Part shown: positions 25,297 to 34,238 of the stretch, one piece after another | Layout of the letters: the number at the start of each line of letters is the position of its first letter | Position numbering within the stretch: position 1 is the first letter of the stretch | NCBI RefSeq assembly: GCF_000420665.1 | Contig: NZ_ATVJ01000003.1 | Location: 248,001-312,000 of the forward strand | From: Ponticaulis koreensis DSM 19734 | GTDB lineage: Bacteria; Pseudomonadota; Alphaproteobacteria; Caulobacterales; Hyphomonadaceae | DNA length: 64,000 nucleotides | Direction: 5' to 3' | Program-made: the position numbers and the translations under genes | The notes under the pieces: model-generated | Told to the model about the DNA's origin: nothing | The model's input: the letters and a program-made list of their open reading frames with translations, nothing else | Database searches by the model: none

Positions 25297-28200
25297 GGGG
25301 TCCTTCCTCTCTACTGCGTCACTCATTTGCTTAGGCGCAGCATCACTGACCGGCCATTCGGCCTGGGCACAGGGAAGGGCTTTGTCTCTCGATACGGCTC
25401 AGCAGGCCGGATATGCCCGGATTATCGCAAGCTGGGCGGATGGAGATGAAGACAATCCAGATATTTCTGCGCGTATGGCGGGGCCGGTGCTCATCCTTCG
25501 CTTTGATGAACCCGTCGACCTCGATCTGGACGCGCTGCGCGAAGAGCTTCCGTCGCACATTGCTGTCGCCCGACTGAGTGAAGACGGTCGCGAGGCGCGC
25601 ATCGCTCTGGCGCGGGAATATCGCGTGCACATGTCAGAATCGATTGATCTCACATCCATCGATCTGGTGTCTGAAAGTATGACAAGCGACCCGCCGGATG
25701 TGGTTTCGCCTTTGGTTGCTGTCTATGAAGCCCGTGCAGAAGAGCGCGCCGCCGCTGCAGAAGCTGCGCGGATTGCTGCGCTTCCGCCGCCGCTTGATGT
25801 AACGGTGCGCGGCTCTGAAGGGCTCGACTTTACTACGCTGGCATTCTACTGGCCGCAGCTGGTCGGCTATGAGATGGAGACGACCGACGAGGGTGTTCGC
25901 CTCACCTTCGACCGACGTGCCAATGCAGACCTTTCCCGCACGCGGGTAGATCCACCTCGCGGCCTTCTCGGCATTGAGGCTGAGAATACAGAAGAGACGT
26001 GGATCGTAGATCTCGACCTGTCTGAAGGCTTCTGGGCCAATGCGGTTGCGGCAGATGATGCTGTGCTCGTGCGTTTCCGCGAAGGCTCTCCGCCGCCTGA
26101 AACACCAGAAGAAGATGTTGTGCTGCCGGAGGCGCTTGCTGCGCTCGCGGCTGAACTGCCGCCTGCCAACTATCTCGCCCCGCCAAGCCGTAAGCCATAT
26201 GAGGAAAGCCCTCTTCTGGCCATGGTGAGCGAAGATGGAGATGATGCTGGCACAGCCGCTGATGACGACGCACAGCGCGAAGAGGATATCGCCTCCCAGC
26301 TTATGGCGGAGGTGCCGATCACACCGCCGCGCGTCTGGACTGAGGCTTTGCCGCGATCTGGTGTTGTCGACGTTGATGGGTCCCTTTCGGGTGGCGTCAT
26401 CCAGCTAGAGCTGAACTTCGCCAATCAGGTGCCTGCAACTGTATTCCGCCGGAATAATGTTCTGTGGTTGGCATTCCCTGCGAATGGTCATTTCGACCTG
26501 AATGGCATCCAGCAAGCGACTGGCGTTCGCGTTGATGAAGTGACGTCCGAGACGGGCATGGCTATTCGCCTCTTCCTCGCGCGCGAGCGTCTGGTGCGGA
26601 TTACATCCAGCGGCCGGACCTGGGCGATTGAAGCAGGCGGACCGGGCGAACTCGCAGCACGCCGCATTCAGCCGACACGTACGGCGCACTCTGGTGGGTC
26701 CGGTATTCTGGCTGTAGTGCCGGATGCGGGCACGGTGTTCTCTCTGGCTGACCCGGAAATCGGTGACCAGCTGGTGTTTGTGCCCGCCTTCAACCCCGCA
26801 ACCTCTATGGTGCAGGAGCTTTCTTTCGTAGAAGCCGCGTTCCCTGAAACGCTGCACGGCCTCGTTGTTGTGCCGCGTGCAGATGATCTGAACTTCATCC
26901 AGCGCGAAGACAATGTGCTGATTGGCCGTGAGGATGGTCTGGCGCTCTCCAGCTGGGGCGTTGATTCCCAGTATACGGGTGGTCAGACGCTGACGCCGGG
27001 CTTCCTCGATGTGGCTGCATGGCGTCATGGCGATCTTGGCAGCTTCTGGGAAAACTATTCAGTTTATTCACGCGCTGCGGCTGCTGCTGATCCTGAAGAA
27101 TGGTCCGGCCAGTCTGCGCTTCTTGAGCTTGCGCGTTTCCTCCTTGCCTGGGAGCTTGCAGCAGAGGCTTACGGCCCACTGGAAGTGGCGCGGGCAGGCG
27201 ATGGTCTTCTGGGGCAGGACGCGCAATGGCTCACTATGAAAGGTGCGGCCGACGTGATGATGGGCCGCTATCTTGCAGCCGTTGAGACGCTGGATCACTC
27301 CCGCACGCGCGGCGATGCTGCGGCCAATGCCTGGCTCGGTCTTGCGCTCACCGAACTTGGTGATTGGCGCCGTGCCCGTGAGGCGTTCATTGCAGCTGAC
27401 CCTATGCTCAACGCGCACTCGTCTGAATGGGCAGGTCGTTTCCACGCGGCCGCTGCACGCGCCATGATACGCATGGGCGACGGCGCGGCGGCTGAACGAC
27501 ACGCAGCGGCGGCGAACCGCAGCGGCGACTCGACAGCAGAAGGCCATGCCCGCCTGACGCTTGGCGAACTGGCGATTGCAGACGAGCGATATGCCGACGC
27601 GGCGACAATCTTCGAGCAGTTGATGAACCATCGCAGCCCGAATGTTCGAGTGCGCGCTGAGCTGGCTCACATCCAGCTCGCGCTCGAGCAGGGGGACATG
27701 TCTTATCTGGAAGCGAGTGACCGGCTTGATGCACTGCGCTTCCGCTGGCGCGGCGATGCGCTGGAACTGGAAATCGTGGCTGAGCTGGCCAAAGCCTATT
27801 TTGAGCTCGGTCAGTATCGAGAAGCGCTTGTTTTGGCACAGAACTTTGCCGAGGACTTCCCTGATTTGCCGGGCTCCCGCGAGCTACGCATTACGCTGAT
27901 GGAGTTCTTTGAGGATCTGTATCTGCGCGGTCAGGCAGATAATCTCGACCCGATCTCATCTCTCGCGCTGTTCTATGAGTTCCGCGATCTGACGCCGATT
28001 GGCCCGGATGGTGACCGTATGGTGCGCATGCTGGCGAACCGTCTCGTTGATTTTGACCTGCTTGATCCGGCTACCGAGCTTCTCTCCTATCAGGTCGAGA
28101 ACCGGAACCTGATCGGCATAGGCCGTGCGCAAATCGCGGCTGATCTGGCGTCTATCTACCTACTGGATCGCCGTCCCGAGCAGGCTCTGCAAACGCTGAA

Positions 28201-28702
28201 TGCGTCGCGCGTTCCGGGCCTGAGTGACGAGCTTCGTATTGAGCGCCGTCTGCTGGAGGCTGCGGCTCATATGGAATTGCAGCGCTTTGGCCATGCGATC
28301 GAGCTTTTGGAGCCGTTGGATGACCAGCGCGCGCTGGACTTGTTAGCAGAAGTTCACTGGCGCTCACGCACATGGGGTGCAGCGGGCCGCGCGCTTCAAC
28401 GCACGCTGCCGCCGCCAGGCTCACGCCTGACGCAGGCGCAAATCCAGACAGCTGTTCGCGCCGCCGTCGCCTATCGCCTTGATTCCAACTATGATGGCCT
28501 TGCGAGCCTGCGTAGTGAATATGCCGCGTCTATGGCCGGCACAAATGAGGCCGACACGTTCAATCTGCTCACAGGTAGCAATCAGGTCTCTTCCAGTCGT
28601 CTGAGCGACACAGTGCGAGAGCTGGCAGATACCACGACGGCTGATGCCTTCCTTGCAGGGCTACGCGAGCGTTTCAATGCTGGACGTGACGACGCCCTCT
28701 AG
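25286..28702 (+). CDS. Large exported TPR protein at the end of the fliLM operon
   Basis: An 1138-residue protein with a signal peptide (ASLICLGAASLTGHSAWAQG). Residues 25-470 form several beta-rich modules with repeated RxxIxSxGxxWAI-type strands (for example LVRITSSGRTWAIEAGG), reminiscent of AMIN-like domains. From about 590 to the C-terminus, helical pairs such as GDAAANAWLGLALTELGDWRRAREAF, ADERYADAATIFEQL and AYFELGQYREALVLAQNF are TPRs. It overlaps motE-like by 11 bases, so it should be made with the flagellar motor genes. A scaffold at the motor in the periplasm is inferred; I do not know a characterised homologue. Confidence 0.7.
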   Translation: MPLKGSFLSTASLICLGAASLTGHSAWAQGRALSLDTAQQAGYARIIASWADGDEDNPDISARMAGPVLILRFDEPVDLDLDALREELPSHIAVARLSEDGREARIALAREYRVHMSESIDLTSIDLVSESMTSDPPDVVSPLVAVYEARAEERAAAAEAARIAALPPPLDVTVRGSEGLDFTTLAFYWPQLVGYEMETTDEGVRLTFDRRANADLSRTRVDPPRGLLGIEAENTEETWIVDLDLSEGFWANAVAADDAVLVRFREGSPPPETPEEDVVLPEALAALAAELPPANYLAPPSRKPYEESPLLAMVSEDGDDAGTAADDDAQREEDIASQLMAEVPITPPRVWTEALPRSGVVDVDGSLSGGVIQLELNFANQVPATVFRRNNVLWLAFPANGHFDLNGIQQATGVRVDEVTSETGMAIRLFLARERLVRITSSGRTWAIEAGGPGELAARRIQPTRTAHSGGSGILAVVPDAGTVFSLADPEIGDQLVFVPAFNPATSMVQELSFVEAAFPETLHGLVVVPRADDLNFIQREDNVLIGREDGLALSSWGVDSQYTGGQTLTPGFLDVAAWRHGDLGSFWENYSVYSRAAAAADPEEWSGQSALLELARFLLAWELAAEAYGPLEVARAGDGLLGQDAQWLTMKGAADVMMGRYLAAVETLDHSRTRGDAAANAWLGLALTELGDWRRAREAFIAADPMLNAHSSEWAGRFHAAAARAMIRMGDGAAAERHAAAANRSGDSTAEGHARLTLGELAIADERYADAATIFEQLMNHRSPNVRVRAELAHIQLALEQGDMSYLEASDRLDALRFRWRGDALELEIVAELAKAYFELGQYREALVLAQNFAEDFPDLPGSRELRITLMEFFEDLYLRGQADNLDPISSLALFYEFRDLTPIGPDGDRMVRMLANRLVDFDLLDPATELLSYQVENRNLIGIGRAQIAADLASIYLLDRRPEQALQTLNASRVPGLSDELRIERRLLEAAAHMELQRFGHAIELLEPLDDQRALDLLAEVHWRSRTWGAAGRALQRTLPPPGSRLTQAQIQTAVRAAVAYRLDSNYDGLASLRSEYAASMAGTNEADTFNLLTGSNQVSSSRLSDTVRELADTTTADAFLAGLRERFNAGRDDAL

Positions 28703-29192
28703 TAATGGACGTAATAAAGTCGCATTGCCAATCTTACTAAAACGACTTATCCGCAAAAGTGTGAGAGCTTTGTCTTCCATAGGTGCTGCGCTTAATGCCG
28801 CGTTTGCTTTCGTCCTGACGCTAAGTCTTGTCGCTCGGGCGATTGTGCCTGACGGCTATATGCTGGCCCAGGACGAGCAGGGCGCGATGACGATGCAAAT
28901 CTGTACCGCAGGTATGGAGATGCGTTACGTCAGCGTCGATCCGGCAACTGGCCTATGGGTAGAAAGCGATGCAGGCGGGCATATTCCGTCTGAATCTCAC
29001 GATGGTGACGGGTCAGAGGTCTGTGAATTCTCTATCCTGACATCCGTAGCTGACGCGCCTTCTGACAACGCCATTGCCCTTCCGGTCGCGTTCGGCCTGC
29101 CGATGCTTGGGAGCTCGATCTACATTGCTGCGAGCCATGTAAGACCGGTTCTTCCGCCTCTGCCTGCTCGAGGTCCCCCGACACACGTCTGA
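28677..29192 (+). CDS. DUF2946-like exported protein
   Basis: About 171 residues from the ATG at 28677, which overlaps the TPR gene by 26 bases; the alternatives are TTG at 28725 and GTG at 28761, none with a good ribosome site. A hydrophobic stretch (LNAAFAFVLTLSLVARAIVPDGYML) precedes MTMQICTAGMEMRY. A membrane segment ending in 'R.I.P.GYM' and then an IC-containing strand is the DUF2946 pattern, a family found beside copper-related TonB receptors. It is followed 64 bases later by such a receptor, suggesting a joint metal-handling role. Confidence 0.55.
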   Translation: MLDVTTPSSNGRNKVALPILLKRLIRKSVRALSSIGAALNAAFAFVLTLSLVARAIVPDGYMLAQDEQGAMTMQICTAGMEMRYVSVDPATGLWVESDAGGHIPSESHDGDGSEVCEFSILTSVADAPSDNAIALPVAFGLPMLGSSIYIAASHVRPVLPPLPARGPPTHV

Positions 29193-29256
29193 TTTTTCGA
29201 ACAAATCCAAATGACGTTTTGAGCGCACCCGAAGAGGTGCGCCGGGGAAATTATAA

Positions 29257-31353
29257 ATGAGTACGAAAATGATTTACGGCGCCAGTCTTGCGGCGCTGCT
29301 GGCCGCGGCTGATCCGGCATTTGCGCAGCATGAAGCGCCTGCGCTTCAGGATGTCGTGATTGTCACCGGGCACCATGAATATGACGAAACCGAAATTGGG
29401 GTTTCGCCTGACTATATGCCGACAGAGGGCGCAGACATCACGCGTCTGATCGCGCGAACTCCGGGTGCAGCCCGTATTGGCAATGGGGAGCTCTCGGGGC
29501 AGGTCCAGTATAGGGGGATGTTCGGAGAACGCCTGAACCTGCGCGTAGATGGTCAGCACTTCGGCTCGGGCGGGCCAAACCTCATGGATCCAGCATTCCA
29601 TTATGCGCCTGCGCCGCTGGTTCGTCGAATCGTGATTGATCGCGGTGTCAGCCCGGTGAGCGAGGGGCCTGGCCTTGGCGGCGGCGCGGATGCCGTGTTC
29701 AAACGGGTAGATTACTCTGGTGATGCTGCACCGACATTGGCTTATGATTTGTCCGCTGGCTATCGCACGGCTGACAGCAGCTATTCTTATGGCGGTGTTG
29801 CAGGACTTTCTACCGATAGCTGGCGTTTAAATCTGCTCGGCTCATATGAAGATGGTGATGACCTCGAGTATGGCGATGGCACAATAGGCGGCACGTCCTA
29901 TACGCGCGCGGTTCTTGGCGCTTCAGGCGGTGTTCGCTTTGGGGCACATGAGGTCAGTGCGGATATTCGTCGACATGAAGCCGGTCCGGCGGGCAATCCG
30001 CCATTCCCGATGGATATTCGCTACATGGATACCGACTTCGCGAAAGCGCGATATCTCGGCGAGTTTGACCTATTCACGCTGGAAGCAAATTTGGGATCGG
30101 TGAGCGTCGCACACGCGATGAATAATTTCGATCTGCGTCCGGCACCGGCATCACCCATGATGTGGCGGGAAACCCCAGCCTATGCTGACACGACCACCGG
30201 CGATGTGTCTGCCAGTTTCAATCAATGGGGCGGTCGCCTTGAACTTGGTCTGGATGCATACCGCGCTGAGCACAGCGCGACGATTACGAATCCGAACAAT
30301 TCTAATTTCTTCGTTGCAGCGATTCCCGATGCCGAAGTTGAACGTTTCGGAATGTTTGCGGAATGGCGGGGCGCTGTAGGCTCTTTAAATTCAGAGCTTG
30401 GCCTGCGTGTGGACCGCCATACCTCGGATGTGGGTGAGGCTTCAGTCGGGTCTGCTTTGCCTCCTGCTCCTGGCATGCTTGCCATGGCGTACAACGGTGT
30501 TGATCGTAGTTTTGAGGATACGGGTGTTGATGCCGTTGCGCGTTTCTTCACAGATGAACGCGATGGCTTTGTATGGCGCTTCACGCTGGCACACAAAACT
30601 CATGCGCCGACCTATTTGCAGCGCTATGGCTGGATGCCAATCCCGGCAAGTGGCGGCCTGGCTGATGGCAACACTTATGTCGGCAATCTCGATCTTGAGC
30701 TCGAACGGGCACTGATCGCTGAAGTGGGATTCGATTATCTCGGCGACCGTTTCTATGCGCGGCCGACGGTGTATACCCGTCAGGTGAGCAATTTCGTACA
30801 GGGCGGGCCGTTTGATAGCACGCCGGGCGTTATTGATACGCCACAAGAAATGATCTCGAACATGAATGGCGACCCGACACCTTTGCGTTGGGCTAATGTT
30901 GATGCCGAGTTCTACGGTCTGGATATGGACTTCGGGTATGACTTTGAAGGTCCGCTCCGTTTTGATGGCGTTCTTAACTATGTGCGCGGCAAACGCGGAG
31001 ACGTCGACGACAACCTCTATCGCATAGCTCCCCCCAACCTCACAGGCGCGTTGACCTGGCAGGAGCATATGTGGTCGGCCTCAATGGAGGTGCGTGCGGT
31101 CGCTGAGCAGGACGAAGTCTCGGCGACCAACAGCGAGCAGCCAACTTCGGGTTATGTCACTTTGGGCCTGTTTGCCGACTGGCATATGACCCAAAGCGTC
31201 CACGTCAGTGTGGGGGTCGAGAATCTGTTTGACCACGTCTATCGCGATCACCTGTCCGGCTATAACCGGAATTCCGGATCCGACGTCACCGTTGGCACCC
31301 GTCTGCCCGGGGCAGGGCGCAGCGCGTTTGTTCGTATCGGAATTGTTGGCTGA
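29257..31353 (+). CDS. TonB-dependent outer-membrane receptor, possibly copper
   Basis: A 698-residue receptor. After a signal peptide (ASLAALLAAADPAFAQ) comes a TonB box-like DVVIVTG, a plug domain (ITRLIARTPGAARIG, VQYRGMFGERLNLRVDGQ, RRIVIDRGVSPVSEG), and a 22-strand barrel ending GRSAFVRIGIV. The segment ENLFDHVYRDHLSGYNRNSG near the C-terminus resembles the OprC/NosA group of copper receptors. Together with the DUF2946-like neighbour this points to copper, but no ligand residue is proven and another metal chelate is possible. GGGGAAA precedes the ATG. Confidence 0.82.
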   Translation: MSTKMIYGASLAALLAAADPAFAQHEAPALQDVVIVTGHHEYDETEIGVSPDYMPTEGADITRLIARTPGAARIGNGELSGQVQYRGMFGERLNLRVDGQHFGSGGPNLMDPAFHYAPAPLVRRIVIDRGVSPVSEGPGLGGGADAVFKRVDYSGDAAPTLAYDLSAGYRTADSSYSYGGVAGLSTDSWRLNLLGSYEDGDDLEYGDGTIGGTSYTRAVLGASGGVRFGAHEVSADIRRHEAGPAGNPPFPMDIRYMDTDFAKARYLGEFDLFTLEANLGSVSVAHAMNNFDLRPAPASPMMWRETPAYADTTTGDVSASFNQWGGRLELGLDAYRAEHSATITNPNNSNFFVAAIPDAEVERFGMFAEWRGAVGSLNSELGLRVDRHTSDVGEASVGSALPPAPGMLAMAYNGVDRSFEDTGVDAVARFFTDERDGFVWRFTLAHKTHAPTYLQRYGWMPIPASGGLADGNTYVGNLDLELERALIAEVGFDYLGDRFYARPTVYTRQVSNFVQGGPFDSTPGVIDTPQEMISNMNGDPTPLRWANVDAEFYGLDMDFGYDFEGPLRFDGVLNYVRGKRGDVDDNLYRIAPPNLTGALTWQEHMWSASMEVRAVAEQDEVSATNSEQPTSGYVTLGLFADWHMTQSVHVSVGVENLFDHVYRDHLSGYNRNSGSDVTVGTRLPGAGRSAFVRIGIVG

Positions 31354-31373
31354 ACTCCGTAACAGCCAGCATA

Positions 31374-31431
31374 GGCGCGCCTTCGTCCTGTTCCCCAACC
31401 TATGCCAGATTGCCCTCAGGACGGGCGCGCC
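31374..31431. repeat. Interrupted inverted repeat in the TonB receptor/phoH gap
   Basis: GGCGCGCC-ttc-GTCCTG (31374-31390) pairs with CAGGAC-g-GGCGCGCC (31417-31431) across a 26 base loop. GGCGCGCC is itself a palindrome. There is no T-run. Role unknown; it could be part of the 3' end of the receptor mRNA. Confidence 0.45.
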
Positions 31432-31440
31432 GAAAAACGA

Positions 31441-31465
31441 AACCCCGCCAGTTATTGGCGGGGTT
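31441..31465. terminator. Bidirectional terminator between receptor and phoH
   Basis: AACCCCGCCA and TGGCGGGGTT form a perfect 10 bp stem with a five base loop. The minus-strand side continues TTTCGTTTTTC and should serve phoH, 30 bases away; the plus side is followed by TTTCTG. Confidence 0.85.
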
Positions 31466-31494
31466 TCTGCGTATGTTGAGAGAGTGTTTGGAGG

Positions 31495-32301
31495 TTAGAG
31501 GGTGTCGAGCATCTGCGCGACGAGCGGGTGGCGAACCACATCCTCGGCTTGCAGGCGAACGACGGCGACATCCGACATGGCTTCAAGCTTGTCTGCGGCT
31601 TTAGCCAGTCCGGAAATTTCGGGAAGAAGGTCTGACTGGGCAGGGTCACCTGTCACAACCATTGTGGAGTGCCAGCCCAGACGGGTAAGCAGCATTTTCA
31701 GCTGTGTGTAGGTGCAGTTTTGCGCCTCATCGACGACAACAAAGGCATTGTTGAGCGTCCGTCCGCGCATGAAGCCGATCGGTGCGATCTCGATTACACC
31801 TTCAGCCAGCATGTCTTTCAGCTGTTTCGGTGAAAGACGGTCCGATAACGCGTCATAGAGAGGGCGCAGGTATGGCGCGAGCTTGTCTTCCATTGCGCCT
31901 GGCAGGAAGCCGATCTGCTCGCCAGCTTCAACAGCAGGTCGGGCAAGGACAATCCGGCCCACTTCGCTTTTCTGCAGGGCTTCAACGGCTTTGGTGATCG
32001 CCAGATAGGTTTTGCCCGTACCAGCAGGGCCGAGCGCGCAGATGAGGTTGTGTCCGTCTATGGCTTTCATCAGCTCGGCCTGACCTTCAGATCTTGGTTT
32101 TACATTCTTGGTGTAGCGCTGCTCGCGCTGTGGTTCTTTTGGCTTCCGGTTCCATGATCGGCCCCGCTCTTCGTCGTCCGGGGACCAGCCGCCATCAATG
32201 GCGTACAGGCCTTTGGAGTTGTTCCGGGCTTCGTCGTCGAAATAGGCTTCCGTGTTGAATTCGGCATTGCGAATTTTGCGGACTGCAGTTCGTTTACCCA
32301 T
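31495..32301 (-). CDS. phoH: PhoH family ATPase
   Basis: A 268-residue cytoplasmic NTPase. After a basic 60-residue N-terminus (MGKRTAVRKIRNAEFNTEAY) come KPRSEGQAELMKAI, Walker A GPAGTGKTYLAITKAVE, EAGEQIGFLPGAMEDKLAPY, Walker B FVVVDEAQNCTYTQ and LTRLGWHSTMVVTGDPAQSDL. PhoH proteins are linked to RNA metabolism and phosphate or stress responses. I take the ATG at 32301, which has AAGGAG six bases upstream; an in-frame extension to 32448 is rejected because it would run through an intrinsic terminator. It is not beside miaB or ybeY, as it often is elsewhere. Confidence 0.88.
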   Translation of the reverse strand: MGKRTAVRKIRNAEFNTEAYFDDEARNNSKGLYAIDGGWSPDDEERGRSWNRKPKEPQREQRYTKNVKPRSEGQAELMKAIDGHNLICALGPAGTGKTYLAITKAVEALQKSEVGRIVLARPAVEAGEQIGFLPGAMEDKLAPYLRPLYDALSDRLSPKQLKDMLAEGVIEIAPIGFMRGRTLNNAFVVVDEAQNCTYTQLKMLLTRLGWHSTMVVTGDPAQSDLLPEISGLAKAADKLEAMSDVAVVRLQAEDVVRHPLVAQMLDTL

Positions 32302-32322
32302 GGTACTCTCCTTGGCTTTGCA

Positions 32323-32361
32323 CAAAGAAAAACGCCGCAGGCCTGTGGGCGCTGCGGCGTT
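32323..32361 (-). terminator. Intrinsic terminator just upstream of phoH (attenuator or sRNA end)
   Basis: AACGCCGCAG (32331-32340) and CTGCGGCGTT (32352-32361) form a 10 bp stem with an 11 base loop, followed on the minus strand by TTTCTTTG. It ends only about ten bases before the phoH AAGGAG. No gene lies upstream on the minus strand before the divergent carbonic anhydrase gene, so it terminates either a leader or a separate small RNA. Confidence 0.75.
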
Positions 32362-32591
32362 CGAAAAAAGCGGGAAAAGAAGCGGCGGCTGCTGCCGCTC
32401 GAGTGTCCGGGCCGGGCCCGTCTGGCAAGGCAAATAATGCTGCCACATGCACCTCTTCTGACTGGTGCGAAGATCGGCTTGAGAGCGAATCTCCGCGAAT
32501 CCTTAGACAAGTCCACCATACAACAGTTAATAGATATACAAGACGCGTTTTACTGCGAATTTTGTGTGAATACTGAATGGGGAAGTTGAAT

Positions 32592-33119
32592 ATGGCGATC
32601 TATGACCTTGGAGATAAACAGGTTTCTACGCCGGGTGATGGCAAGTACTGGGTTGCAGACAATGCCACAGTACTAGGCAGCGTAGTGCTTAAAGAAGGTG
32701 CAAGTGTCTGGTTTAACGTCGTCATTCGGGGTGACAACGACCCGATTACCATTGGCGAGAACTCCAATGTGCAAGACGGAAGCGTACTGCATACAGATGC
32801 GGGCGTGCCACTGACCATCGGGAAGAATGTAACCGTTGGTCATATGGCGATGCTGCACGGCTGTACGATTGGTGACAATTCGCTCATCGGTATTGGTGCG
32901 ACTGTTCTGAACCGCGCGAAGATTGGCAAGAACTGCATTATCGGTGCACACGCGCTCATTCCTGAGGGCAAAGAAATTCCTGACAATTCACTTGTTATGG
33001 GCGCGCCGGGTAAGGTCATTCGTCAGGTTGATGAAGGCGGCGAACAAATGCTGACGGCTTCAGCGCTCCATTATGTCGAGAACTGGAAGCGCTACGTCAC
33101 CGGATTGAAAAAAGTGTAA
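32592..33119 (+). CDS. Gamma-carbonic anhydrase-like hexapeptide protein
   Basis: A 175-residue left-handed beta-helix protein. Hexapeptide turns run from [19 protein letters not shown] to [13 protein letters not shown], and the zinc histidines of the gamma class are at SVLHTD and [13 protein letters not shown]. YrdA/PaaY-type relatives either hydrate CO2 or act as assembly factors; activity cannot be judged from sequence. The ATG at 32592 has GGGGAAG upstream. It diverges from phoH. Confidence 0.88.
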   Translation: MAIYDLGDKQVSTPGDGKYWVADNATVLGSVVLKEGASVWFNVVIRGDNDPITIGENSNVQDGSVLHTDAGVPLTIGKNVTVGHMAMLHGCTIGDNSLIGIGATVLNRAKIGKNCIIGAHALIPEGKEIPDNSLVMGAPGKVIRQVDEGGEQMLTASALHYVENWKRYVTGLKKV

Positions 33120-33212
33120 CGTCGTAACAGTACGGGTTAAGAATTTGACGTGATTTCTTAACGCTTTGTTTGTCCGCCATTCCTATCCTGTAGATGGATG
33201 GGATGAATACAG

Positions 33213-34112
33213 ATGAGCTTCTGGAATATTGCGCAGCAGAATGCGGGTTACCTTTTGGTAGACGGTGCATTCAGCCTCCTCAAGGACAGTGAGGACAGCA
33301 GTATCGAAAGTCTGCCTGAGCAGCCGGGCGTTGTTGTACAACGCTTCGACGCAAGGCTCTTTCATGCCGCTGACACGCGCAATCTCCGGAAGCTCACACA
33401 GTCTAACACGAATCCGCGGTGCTCGAGCTGGTATAATGAGCTTGTGCGAAATGCCGAATTCGATGTGCCAGAGCTCTGCGACTTTTCTCTGCATATTGCC
33501 GAAGCGCCGTTCGGGCGTCGTGAACTGGCTGAGTGCCTGACGATGAATTTGTCGTCATTCTGGCGCCGTATAGAGGGAGACCAGACCGGTCACTATCAGA
33601 ACCGCGCATCGGATATCTGGCAGCGCATGATGCTGACGCATCGTGAGCTTATTGAGGAAGGCGGCAGTCAGGCGCTTCATGTGGACCCGGTTAGGTGGGG
33701 CGGAGCGTCCTGGGTGTCAGGCCCCGGCATTCTGATCGTGCAGGACCGGCATGATGATGTCATCTTTATCGACAGTACTGCTGACATTCCTGCGCAATAT
33801 ATCATGCATGCAAGGCGTACCCAGCTTTCAACATTGCGCCAGCGCATTGGTGAGCGGTTCCTCAATATGCCATTGCGAACTTCGGCGACCGGTGCGCAGG
33901 CTTTCACCGAGAGTGGAGAACTGGAAGTCTCTTCATTTCTGCGATCGTGTCGTGTTTCTTTCTTCCCGATACTAATTGGTCGCGCGGAGGTCTGCGAAGA
34001 CCTGATCGAGCGTTTGCGTCCGGAACTTAATGACTTCACCGGCGCCAGACCGTTTGAGCGCCGCCGCGAGTTTCACCGGCCGACCCACCGGAAGCATCGC
34101 ATCTGGGGCTAA
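33213..34112 (+). CDS. Unrecognised 299-residue cytoplasmic protein
   Basis: I do not recognise this protein. It has no signal peptide or membrane segment. Visible features are an aromatic N-terminus (MSFWNIAQQNAGYLLVDG), a segment FDARLFHAADTRNLRKL, the stretch WGGASWVSGPGILIVQDRHDDVIFIDSTADIP that looks like a beta-sheet core, ARRTQLSTLRQRIGERFLNMP as a basic helix, and an Arg/His-rich tail (FERRREFHRPTHRKHRIWG) that could bind nucleic acid. It stands alone between the gamma-carbonic anhydrase-like gene and ddl. Codon use looks like its neighbours. Confidence 0.6.
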   Translation: MSFWNIAQQNAGYLLVDGAFSLLKDSEDSSIESLPEQPGVVVQRFDARLFHAADTRNLRKLTQSNTNPRCSSWYNELVRNAEFDVPELCDFSLHIAEAPFGRRELAECLTMNLSSFWRRIEGDQTGHYQNRASDIWQRMMLTHRELIEEGGSQALHVDPVRWGGASWVSGPGILIVQDRHDDVIFIDSTADIPAQYIMHARRTQLSTLRQRIGERFLNMPLRTSATGAQAFTESGELEVSSFLRSCRVSFFPILIGRAEVCEDLIERLRPELNDFTGARPFERRREFHRPTHRKHRIWG

Positions 34113-34238
34113 GTCCTGAAAAGCGGGAATTGTCGGTCAAATAGGTGTAAACCTCTTCCCAAATTCCGCGAATTCGCCTCAGGCTTGCCTGAATTGGCGG
34201 GAGAATACCCTTCAGTAGTGTCAGTCAGGAGAGCGCAG

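Noticed and set aside
32302-32448. In-frame N-terminal extension of phoH by 49 codons
   Set aside because: It would translate through an intrinsic terminator and ignore the AAGGAG-ATG at 32301.
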